A program made the position numbers and the translations under genes. Below are positions 1 to 6,239 of a stretch of 6,563 nt of DNA, piece after piece. The notes beneath the pieces were generated by a model. That model did no database searches and was not told where the DNA came from. It worked only from the letters and a program-made list of their open reading frames with translations. The stretch lies in assembly GCA_003520205.1 (NCBI GenBank), contig DOVG01000021.1:1-6563 (forward strand). The letters are read 5' to 3'. Source of the stretch: Lachnospiraceae bacterium. Its GTDB lineage: Bacteria > Bacillota > Clostridia > Lachnospirales > Lachnospiraceae. Position 1 is the stretch's first letter. Each line of letters opens with the position of its first letter.

Positions 1-20
1 TTAATTGAAACATAAAATCT

Positions 21-254
21 TCAGGGAAGCCCTGCAATCATATTCCACTCTACTTCTTTATGTTCTTCCTTAAATTCATCTGACAAATAATAAACATGCT
101 CACCAATATTATAAAGTGGCGTTGTCACCAACCATTGCAATGAATAATCTGTCAGCAAATCTTCTCTTTTTATACTATGTTCTTTTAAGTACTGATTAAG
201 CTTTATAGCATTATCATATATTTTTTGAAGTCTTTGTTCATCCGTATATTTCAT
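21..254 (-). pseudogene. hepT: HepT-like HEPN RNase toxin, C-terminally truncated
   Basis: This 77-residue protein matches the start of HepT (formerly DUF86) HEPN toxins, which are tRNA/mRNA-cleaving RNases paired with a MNT-domain antitoxin. What is seen: an N-terminal helix, the family-typical IGE in YNIGEHVYYLS (about residues 49-59), and the WxxIxG stretch (WNMIAG, about 70-75). In the family this stretch leads into GxRNxxxHxY. Here the frame reads GLP and then a TGA stop, so the RX4HXY motif carrying the catalytic Arg and His and the AMPylated Tyr is absent. Usual length is about 110-140 residues. The remaining 20 bases to the window edge do not restore the motif in any frame. The ATG overlaps the mntA stop (ATGA), which confirms the start and the operon. 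The ending could be a natural variant, a frameshift or deletion, or a sequencing error. Family assignment is firm; activity is unlikely. Confidence 0.75.
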
Positions 255-553
255 TCAACAAGCACCTTCTCTTTCATAATAGTCTTATAAAAGTCGCTGT
301 CTTGATTTACTTCATGTATCTCAAATACATCCACATTCTTATTCATAGTCTTTCTTAATTCTTCAGCAAATGCAAATATCATAGTAAGTTTAAAGTCATC
401 TCCTCCATATACCAAAAGATCCACATCACTCTCAGGATTCGCCTCATCTCTGGCATATGAACCAAATAAATAAACTTCACTTATCTTATACTTTTCAGCA
501 AGAGGCTTTACAATATATATTATTTCGTTTATAGACATTATTTTATCTGACAT
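251..553 (-). CDS. mntA: MntA-like minimal nucleotidyltransferase antitoxin
   Basis: This is a 100-residue MNT-fold nucleotidyltransferase. In characterised MntA/HepT pairs MntA transfers AMP to the Tyr of the HepT RX4HXY motif and so silences the RNase. The polymerase-beta-type signature GSYARDEANPESDVDLLV (about residues 31-48) gives the GSx10DxD motif: Gly31-Ser32 followed by metal-binding Asp43 and Asp45. A third acidic strand, VDVFE, follows at 74-78 and supplies the likely third Asp (75). The length is normal for the family, so this partner looks intact. The ATG at 553 is preceded by AGGTGA (558-563), which favours it over the Met at codon 6. The gene overlaps hepT by 4 bp. Upstream is only surface-protein debris, and no promoter of its own was recognised. 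Oddity: its HepT partner lacks the residue it should modify. Confidence 0.88.
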   Translation of the reverse strand: MSDKIMSINEIIYIVKPLAEKYKISEVYLFGSYARDEANPESDVDLLVYGGDDFKLTMIFAFAEELRKTMNKNVDVFEIHEVNQDSDFYKTIMKEKVLVE

Positions 554-1112
554 ATGTTCACCTCACATATTATTGCTTTAAAAGTAGGAGTTTCCTCTTT
601 TGTTTTGATTATAAGATAGTAACTACCCATTTTCAATAATAAAAGCCCCAACATCATCTTTTGTTCCTGGTATTCGAGAGAATTCCATCCTTCAGGAAGT
701 GTAACATCACTCACCTTCTTAGTTATATACTCAACATCTATGTTTGTTTCAGGTGCATTTGGTGCTTCGGCAGCCTTTGAGTTGTTAAATGTCAAAGTCT
801 TTGTTTCTTCATCACTATCTTTCCACTTATAATTAGTTGGATCATTTAATGTCAGTACAACATCATAACTTCCTGCATCTGTTCCGCCTTCATTAGTTGT
901 TACTTCATAGAATTTACTTTCAGGTACATCTGCTATCTGTTTACTTCCGTTATATTCCTTTGAGGTTATTTCTGGTTCAGTAACTGTTTTAGGTGCTATA
1001 CTCCAGTCTTTTCCGTGCCGTCATATATAAGATTTACTGTTGCAAGAGGAGCATCAACAGGTAATGCATAGGTTGCCGTTAATGTTATATCAGCCGTTAT
1101 CTTCCCATCGTT
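538..1112 (-). pseudogene. Frameshifted relic of a surface protein with Ig-like/MBG-like repeats
   Basis: This stretch has no complete gene, but its translation resembles the repeated beta-sandwich domains of clostridial cell-surface proteins. Segment 1 (1112 down to the stop at 996-998) reads NDGKITADITLTATYALP and ends in LIYDGTEKTGV. Segment 2, in the next frame (open 1020 to 538), reads APKTVTEPEI, then EYNGSKQI, TDAGSYDVVLTLND and YKWKDSDEETKTLTF, and then VSDVTLPEGWN near 685-715. After about 685 a third frame gives RIPGTKDDVGAFIIENG before a stop, so at least two shifts are needed. Such domains usually run as YxGxxQ...AGxYxVxxxLxDxxNYxWxD and lie in large secreted, cell-wall-anchored proteins. 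No start, signal peptide or LPXTG anchor is present. The YDGT/DGT match at the first shift suggests collapse between two repeats, which is inference. The 85-codon ATG frame at 538-795 is only part of this relic. Confidence 0.65.
558..563 (-). promoter_or_regulatory. Ribosome binding site of mntA
   Basis: AGGTGA on the minus strand ends four bases before the ATG at 553. It decides for this start over the internal ATG five codons later, which has no comparable site. It lies inside the 3' end of the surface-protein relic, so mntA translation begins while that debris is still being read in another frame. Confidence 0.6.
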
Positions 1113-3310
1113 TTAACCTGCTGTGCAGCCTGTTTCTTCATATCGATATTTCGCTTCTCGTAGTTGGCCATGGTTTCCTGACGTTCTCTGTCATTCTTAG
1201 GACCATCGAGGTGCTCATTATACTCTTCGACAAATTTCAGCATTTTCTTCGCATAATCTATATGCTTCTGTTCATATGTATTTTTACCCTTAAGCTTATC
1301 CAGAGACTTGGCGCCCCTCTCTTTCATCTTAAATTTGAGATATTCGTTAGCCTTATCCATGATTTCTCCCATGTTACTACTAGAATCCTTCAGGACGCTT
1401 CTTGCCTCCATCTCAGTGAGCATGGCATTTTTATCATATTCCTTGCTCTTGGACAGCTTTGTGTGAAATTCCTTAGCTTTATCAACTGCTCTGAGAAGAT
1501 CTCTGAACTTGTCCGACATACCACGGGTTTTTGTGACCAGCCCTTCCTTATTTTTGATATCATAGACAACCAGCTTACGAAATGTATCCTCTACACCTCC
1601 TACAGTTCCTTTTCTCTCCGTAGCGCTTATAGCTTTAAGCATCGGTTCCTTTTCTTCTTCAAGAGGAACAAAAGTAATGTCTGATTTTCTGGCCTTCTTC
1701 ACTCCCTCTGAAATGAATTTGCTGACGGAATCGAATACATTCTTAGATTTTTTAGGAGGTTTCAGTACAGCAAGATCAAGCTTATTAAATTCCTTATCAT
1801 CAACGACTTTGATTTTTTCTGCCTTGATATAATCTTTAATCTGGGTCAGTCTTTCAGCTGATTTATTCATTTCTTCCTCTGAGAGGCCTCTTCCTCTCAG
1901 GGAAAACTTAAGCATTTCAGGTGTAAGAGAGTCCAGCTTTTCAGCCATACTCTTACTTACGACACGGAGCCTCAGAATATCGTTAGGATTTAAATCTCTT
2001 GTTCCGAAGGAGCTGTCATTATCGATTCCCTGCACACCTATGACATTTCCTTCCTTATCAACCTGATACATCATATTTCCGTAATGACGGTCAACATTAA
2101 GACATAAGAAATCAATCACCTGAAGGTCAGCTATCTGTTTAAGTAACTGATTCATCTTTTTGAAAGGTTTGTCACCAACATGCTTAAATAGCTTCCTATT
2201 TCCAGCGAGATCCAGTCCCTTTCCAAAATCCATGAAGGTGCCTTCTACTACATTTCCATTATCATCGATATAGTTCATGCTGTCAGATCTTGCCACAAGT
2301 TTTGATGCTCCGAGGAGACTTGCCACCGCACTCATACAGGAATTACGGTTATCCACTCTGTCGCCTTCTTTAAGCTCCAGATTCCAGTTGGATATCTCCG
2401 TACCAACGTCATCTCTCAGACCGTTCAGACCGTAGGTAAGTATATTTATGGTTTCGTTTGAAATCTTTCTGGTGTTAAGCCCAAGTTCATCCTTAAGAAA
2501 ATCCCTGGTGTCACTGGATATCATACCGTCCCGATAATTAGTAAGCAGAAATTTTCTCATATGACCAATCAGATAATCATCGGATACTTTTTCTGTTATA
2601 AGTTCACCATTTCTTTTCGTTGCTCCCTTTTTTATAAGAAATGCTTTATAGCTGCTTAGTATTTTCCCTATTTCCTTTCGTCCTTCGGGAGAAGACTCCT
2701 CAGCAGCCGCCTCAAGCATATGATTAAAATCTGATTTTACCGTATTATAATTTGCCTTGGTGAAAACACCCTTCCTCTTCTCGCCACGGGAACCCAGCAC
2801 AGTCATCGGAATACGTGAGGACTGCAGATGCCCAAGCTTTGAAAGGGTCTCGCCCATCATATCTATAGTTCTTGTCCTTGCCTTCTCCTGAATCTCAGGA
2901 AGAGTCAGCTTAGTCTCAGGATCATATTCGGAAATGGCATCAAAGTCCTTGGACATGATTCCCTGAAGCTTATTAACTACTCCGGGAACACCTTGACCAA
3001 GGCTCTTTTTCTCCTTCTGCATCTGGGCAAGAAATTCCTCACCGGTCTTTCCGGCCTCCACCATAAGACCTAGAAGCCTTTCTTTTCCTTCCTTTGTAAG
3101 CTCCGGAGTAAGCCCCATCGGGTTGTCCTGGGTCCTCTCACCCGGACCGGACAGCTTCTCCATCTCTTTATCCATCTCAGCAAAGGCAGTTTTATATTTC
3201 TGATATATATCATTATCTGTAAGCTCAGCCCCATTCTCTGCCTCCAGCCTGTTTAACTCTTCAAGCAGTTCAAGGCGTTCTTTTCTTGTTGGAAATTTAT
3301 AACCAGGCAT
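1097..3310 (-). CDS. Atypical kinase-like protein (PI3/PI4-, FAM20- or HipA-like fold)
   Basis: This is a 737-residue protein. The key signature is IDFLCLNVDRHYGNMMY (about 399-415) followed by GIDNDSSFG (428-436). DRHxxN with a following (I)D matches the catalytic loop and metal-binding Asp of PI3/PI4-type kinases, and DRH...DNxxxFG also resembles FAM20-type kinases. Likely base Asp407; metal ligands Asn412 and Asp430. Upstream, SAVASLLG (327-334) resembles the C-helix, and EGTFMDFGKGLDL (356-368) looks like the hinge. RKGVFTKA (179-186) could belong to the nucleotide-binding hairpin; I could not place the ATP lysine. The flanks are charged and helical (1-160 and 470-737), with no signal peptide or membrane segment, so the protein is probably cytosolic or exported by a leaderless route. 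Start: AAGGAGGT six bases before the ATG. It follows the helical protein by 3 bp and is likely co-translated. Substrate (protein, lipid or nucleotide) is unknown. Kinase-fold assignment is inference from motifs. Confidence 0.72.
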   Translation of the reverse strand: MPGYKFPTRKERLELLEELNRLEAENGAELTDNDIYQKYKTAFAEMDKEMEKLSGPGERTQDNPMGLTPELTKEGKERLLGLMVEAGKTGEEFLAQMQKEKKSLGQGVPGVVNKLQGIMSKDFDAISEYDPETKLTLPEIQEKARTRTIDMMGETLSKLGHLQSSRIPMTVLGSRGEKRKGVFTKANYNTVKSDFNHMLEAAAEESSPEGRKEIGKILSSYKAFLIKKGATKRNGELITEKVSDDYLIGHMRKFLLTNYRDGMISSDTRDFLKDELGLNTRKISNETINILTYGLNGLRDDVGTEISNWNLELKEGDRVDNRNSCMSAVASLLGASKLVARSDSMNYIDDNGNVVEGTFMDFGKGLDLAGNRKLFKHVGDKPFKKMNQLLKQIADLQVIDFLCLNVDRHYGNMMYQVDKEGNVIGVQGIDNDSSFGTRDLNPNDILRLRVVSKSMAEKLDSLTPEMLKFSLRGRGLSEEEMNKSAERLTQIKDYIKAEKIKVVDDKEFNKLDLAVLKPPKKSKNVFDSVSKFISEGVKKARKSDITFVPLEEEKEPMLKAISATERKGTVGGVEDTFRKLVVYDIKNKEGLVTKTRGMSDKFRDLLRAVDKAKEFHTKLSKSKEYDKNAMLTEMEARSVLKDSSSNMGEIMDKANEYLKFKMKERGAKSLDKLKGKNTYEQKHIDYAKKMLKFVEEYNEHLDGPKNDRERQETMANYEKRNIDMKKQAAQQVKTMGR

Positions 3311-3313
3311 AAC

Positions 3314-5863
3314 TTACCTCCTTCCGGGAGCCTTGTTTTCTTTTACATTTTTCTTACTATTTTCGGCGGCTGTTCTTCTGTCGTATGCCATCTTCGCTCT
3401 CTCGGCTCCGAAACCTTTTGCAAATCTGTTTGCATCTGAGAGAAGATTATCTTTTCGCACTTTATTGATCTTATTTACAACCTTAATGATGCTTTCATTC
3501 ATTGCCTGGCCTTCATGACGCGTATATTTTGAAACAATTGAAAGTGCATCCATGGAATTGGCAAATGCATCATTTCCTTTATCCTGAATTCTTACAGTCT
3601 CTTTTCCTTTGACATATTTTTGTACGGCCATTACGACTTTTATATTTGCATTTGCAAAGGCATCTGCTTTTTTTTCTTCTGTCATATTGGCAGTTTTTTC
3701 ATTCAGTTCAGATGCTTCCTTAATTGCATTGCAGAGATTTTTATACTCGTCACTTCTTCCTTTGGAGGTTCTCATAGAATCCTTAAGTGTATTCATATCA
3801 CGAACAAACTCATCATATTTTCCGTTCTTTATACCATACAGACCAACACGCACATTGACAGCTTCGTGGATCATTGACTTTTCATCCTTGGTAGCATCTT
3901 TCAGTCGCTGTTTACCGCCATTTTGGGTGTTATAGTCCGGATTGGTTCTGATACAGTAAAACTCCTCAATCTCATTTGCAGCTTTATGAATATCATCGAC
4001 ACTGAATTTCCTGCCTGCCTTCTTCAGAGAATACGCTGCTATAACCTTGGCGATATTTGTCTTCTTTTCACCAACGGTTTTTCCGGAATATTTACCGGAA
4101 TGAAGTCTGATATATTTATCAAAACTGACCTCAGCAGCAGAATTCTTAAGAATGGTAACAGTACTTTCCAGGTTGCCGGAAAGCTCATTCAAATCGCTTG
4201 TACGGTTTGATTTTCCTCCAGTTATTCCTTCAGTTTTTTTTGTAGATTTCTCAAAGGATTTACAATTCTTAATAGCCTTTTTTATCTCAGAAGTATTTGT
4301 CACCAGCTGTTTTGTATATTTTTCTTTTAATTTATCATCCGATAATTTCTCTGCCGCCCTTATCTTTTTATAGATTCTCTTATGTTCCATAAGTGAAGTG
4401 GCGAGTTTATCGTAATAACCCTTAGATTCATCCGGCTTTACATTACAGTCTGCCAGCGAATCCGAAAGCTTTGTCAGCGTGTCATCTATAGATCTGACAT
4501 AAGCATCATCCTCGATCTTCGGAAGAACTGTCAGCTTATGCATTTTTTTCGCTTTCTCAATATATTTAAGTTTCAGCTTTGCATCTTCTACCCTTGACAA
4601 TTTGCCGCCATCATTAGCATTGGCATGTGCCTCAGTGATCTTTTCAGCAGTGTCCTTCATCTGAAATATATTCTGCGCAGTTTTGACCATCTTTTCAGCT
4701 GTTTTATACTCAGGAGAATCTGTCATCCCATCTTCTTTAAGATTCTCATATTTCTCAGCCGCCTGATCAAACATATTACTCAGCGATCTATCTATCAATT
4801 CAGTAGCATTATTGGTCCTTGCAGGATAAATATCTTTATCCGCTTTCATGAGTTTTGCCTCAACCTCACGATTCTTATCAGATATTATTTCCACCGTTTC
4901 ATACTTGTAATCTTTACCAAGATGGGTATAGTGTTCGAGGCAATGACGAGTATCTTCATATGTAACTGTTTTATCTTCAGCCGGCCAGTCAATGGAATCG
5001 AATTCATTTAACAGATGGTTTGCAACCTTAACCGTAGATCTGATCTGTCTTTCATAATGATCATGCTGATCAATTACAGAATTAAGAGAATCCTCAAGTG
5101 CTTCAAGTTCTTCTGCTGACTTACAGGACTGTACTTCCTTCAGATGCTTTGGTACATCTGCAAATGGTGACTCACCGGGAGCAAGCTCGCCCTGCTTATA
5201 CCTGAAACCAAGAGAATTATTATAGTCTCTGTTTTCATACTCCTCCGTATATTCAAGAGTTTTTTCATGCGAAATGTTCTCTTTTTCTTCAATACTCTTA
5301 ATAACCTTTTCGCTTGTCTCTACATTTATTTCCTGTGCATCTTTACCATTAATGATCTTTCCTTCCAATGAGTTATGCAGGGTTCTGTAGAAATGAACAT
5401 AAGCATCCGAAGCTACCCCATCATCCCTCATCACAAGATCATGGGCAATCTTCCTGACTGTCTTAGGTTCATCCTTTACCAGTTCAGTTCCCTTTACATT
5501 CCCATTCTTTATCTGTTCATCATAGGAATCTCTTCTTTTACCGGCATCGTAAACCGCATTATAATATTTCTCCGAAACCGCCTGCATGATCTGATTAAGA
5601 AATGCAACGTTATCCGGGTTTATTTCTTTCCCCTCTTTCTTTGCCTCTTCACCTTCCTTTACAGGTGACAGTTCCTTGATAAAATTTTCGGTTTCTAAAA
5701 GGCGGGCATTTGCTCCTTCATTTCCCATACCGCCTTTATAATAATCCGCATGAGCCTCGTAGATCATATCAACAAGCTCATTAACTTTACCCTCATTCTT
5801 AAGCTGACGAAGGTTAAGTGCAAACTGCTCAGGTGTTACATTATCAAATTTTAAATCAGCCAT
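3314..5863 (-). CDS. Large charged helical protein, operon partner of the kinase-like gene
   Basis: I do not recognise this 849-residue protein. It is rich in Lys, Glu, Asp and Ala, has no signal peptide or hydrophobic segment, and appears almost wholly alpha-helical with probable coiled-coil stretches (for example about 350-445 and 485-545). A Ser/Thr/Gly/Lys-rich linker (about 536-556) separates an N-terminal part from a C-terminal part with its own helical repeats. The C-terminal part includes YVKGKETVRIQDKGNDAF near 750-767 and a basic tail ending APGRR. The start at 5863 (MADLKF) is preceded by AGGAG six bases upstream. The frame stays open to a Met at 5944, but that start has no ribosome site and overlaps the promoter. 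Being first in the operon, it may be a substrate, scaffold or regulator of the kinase, or an effector the kinase acts on. These are guesses from context only. The gene itself is secure; its function is unknown. Confidence 0.85.
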   Translation of the reverse strand: MADLKFDNVTPEQFALNLRQLKNEGKVNELVDMIYEAHADYYKGGMGNEGANARLLETENFIKELSPVKEGEEAKKEGKEINPDNVAFLNQIMQAVSEKYYNAVYDAGKRRDSYDEQIKNGNVKGTELVKDEPKTVRKIAHDLVMRDDGVASDAYVHFYRTLHNSLEGKIINGKDAQEINVETSEKVIKSIEEKENISHEKTLEYTEEYENRDYNNSLGFRYKQGELAPGESPFADVPKHLKEVQSCKSAEELEALEDSLNSVIDQHDHYERQIRSTVKVANHLLNEFDSIDWPAEDKTVTYEDTRHCLEHYTHLGKDYKYETVEIISDKNREVEAKLMKADKDIYPARTNNATELIDRSLSNMFDQAAEKYENLKEDGMTDSPEYKTAEKMVKTAQNIFQMKDTAEKITEAHANANDGGKLSRVEDAKLKLKYIEKAKKMHKLTVLPKIEDDAYVRSIDDTLTKLSDSLADCNVKPDESKGYYDKLATSLMEHKRIYKKIRAAEKLSDDKLKEKYTKQLVTNTSEIKKAIKNCKSFEKSTKKTEGITGGKSNRTSDLNELSGNLESTVTILKNSAAEVSFDKYIRLHSGKYSGKTVGEKKTNIAKVIAAYSLKKAGRKFSVDDIHKAANEIEEFYCIRTNPDYNTQNGGKQRLKDATKDEKSMIHEAVNVRVGLYGIKNGKYDEFVRDMNTLKDSMRTSKGRSDEYKNLCNAIKEASELNEKTANMTEEKKADAFANANIKVVMAVQKYVKGKETVRIQDKGNDAFANSMDALSIVSKYTRHEGQAMNESIIKVVNKINKVRKDNLLSDANRFAKGFGAERAKMAYDRRTAAENSKKNVKENKAPGRR
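3317..3323 (-). promoter_or_regulatory. Shine-Dalgarno of the kinase gene, abutting the upstream stop codon
   Basis: The minus strand reads AAGGAGG-TAA-GTT-ATG. The last Arg codons of the helical protein form the Shine-Dalgarno core, and its TAA sits in the spacer, leaving six bases between GGAGG and the kinase ATG. A ribosome finishing the first gene therefore ends on the initiation site of the second. This arrangement supports translational coupling and fixed stoichiometry. Confidence 0.8.
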
Positions 5864-5869
5864 AATTTT

Positions 5870-5874
5870 CTCCT
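5870..5874 (-). promoter_or_regulatory. Ribosome binding site deciding the start of the helical protein
   Basis: AGGAG (within AAAAAGGAGAAAATT) lies six bases before the ATG at 5863. It rules out the longer in-frame start at 5944, whose extra residues would come from the leader and promoter. Confidence 0.75.
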
Positions 5875-5930
5875 TTTTATGTGATAAATCTCGAGGAAGA
5901 CAGGGAACGTCTCCGCCCAATCTTCTTAAC

Positions 5931-5936
5931 ATTATA
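5931..5936 (-). promoter_or_regulatory. Candidate -10 box of the helical protein/kinase operon
   Basis: The minus strand carries a perfect TATAAT (ATTATA on the plus strand), which would start transcription near 5924 and give a leader of about 60 nt before the ATG at 5863. The -35 is poor: TTGCGC lies 20 bp upstream and TTGTTG only 12 bp upstream. A dedicated factor or activator may therefore be needed, or the match is fortuitous. The plus strand of the same gap has TATAAA at 5965-5970, a weak candidate -10 for the divergent YqaJ stub. Confidence 0.45.
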
Positions 5937-5995
5937 CCCTTCAACTAGCAACAAGAGCGCAACATATAAATAAAATATGGAAAGGAGTGAGAAAA

Positions 5996-6150
5996 ATGTC
6001 ATATGAAAAGATAAAGATAAGTGGATTAGCAGAAATGGAGTGGCTGAAATTGCGAAAAAGTGGAATAGGTGGTTCTGATGTCGGAGCAATTCTTGGACTG
6101 AATAAATACAGCAGTCCAATGAAGGTGTATAAAGAAAAGACAACAGATGC
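5996..6150 (+). pseudogene. N-terminal stub of a YqaJ-family viral recombinase/exonuclease
   Basis: The first 50 residues match the start of YqaJ/lambda-exonuclease-like phage recombinases: a short lead, then EWLKLRKSGIGGSD (about 15-28), VGAILGLNKYSSPMKVYKEKT (about 29-49). GIGGSD and ILGLNxYxSP are hallmark N-terminal motifs. After about residue 50 the similarity stops. The frame continues to a TGA at 6314-6316 but only by reading antisense through a terminator and a tRNA T arm. The acidic/lysine nuclease core, usually found further on in a protein of about 200-330 residues, is missing, so the product should be inactive. Start: ATG at 5996, with AAAGGAG at 5981-5987. The in-frame GTG at 5987 lies within that site and is unlikely. 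The gene is divergent from the operon. Its presence suggests phage or integrative-element ancestry. The truncation point (about 6140-6160) is judged by eye. Confidence 0.72.
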
Positions 6151-6183
6151 CTGGGGAGCATCAAAATGCTGTGAGGATATCAT

Positions 6184-6217
6184 AGGTTCTTTTTACCCGT
6201 CATCAGAAAAAGAACCT
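6184..6217. repeat. 11-bp perfect inverted repeat overlapping the terminator
   Basis: AGGTTCTTTTT (6184-6194) and AAAAAGAACCT (6207-6217) are perfect 11-bp arms around a 12-base loop. The right arm shares ACCT with the left arm of the adjacent terminator stem and also contains the terminator T-tract, so the two hairpins exclude each other. On the plus strand it lies in the tail of the YqaJ stub. It may help terminate convergent transcripts or act as an alternative fold. Confidence 0.6.
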
Positions 6218-6232
6218 CGTTTCTTACGAGGT
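6207..6232 (-). terminator. Rho-independent terminator behind the tRNA remnant
   Basis: On the minus strand ACCTCGT - AAGAA - ACGAGGT forms a 7-bp stem with a 5-base loop, followed at once by TCTTTTT. It begins 8 bases after the tRNA 3' end (6240), the usual place for the terminator of a tRNA operon. This supports the idea that the remnant was once a real transcription unit on this strand. Confidence 0.75.
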
Positions 6233-6239
6233 CCAAGTG

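Noticed and set aside
1040..1684. Plus-strand open frame of 214 codons
   Set aside because: It lies antisense to the kinase C-terminus, has no ribosome site and its sequence is low-complexity hydrophobic, as expected for the complement of a Lys/Glu-rich helical gene.
3333..5668. Several plus-strand open frames of 61-128 codons
   Set aside because: All lie antisense to the helical protein, are rich in Phe, Ile, Ser and Leu, and lack ribosome sites; they are shadows.
5864..5944. N-terminal extension of the helical protein to an ATG at 5944
   Set aside because: There is no Shine-Dalgarno before it, it would cover the -10 box and leader, and a good ribosome site precedes the start at 5863.
5877..6183. 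Two minus-strand open frames of 80-95 codons
   Set aside because: They overlap the YqaJ stub and the divergent promoter gap, have hydrophobic shadow-like composition and no start signals.
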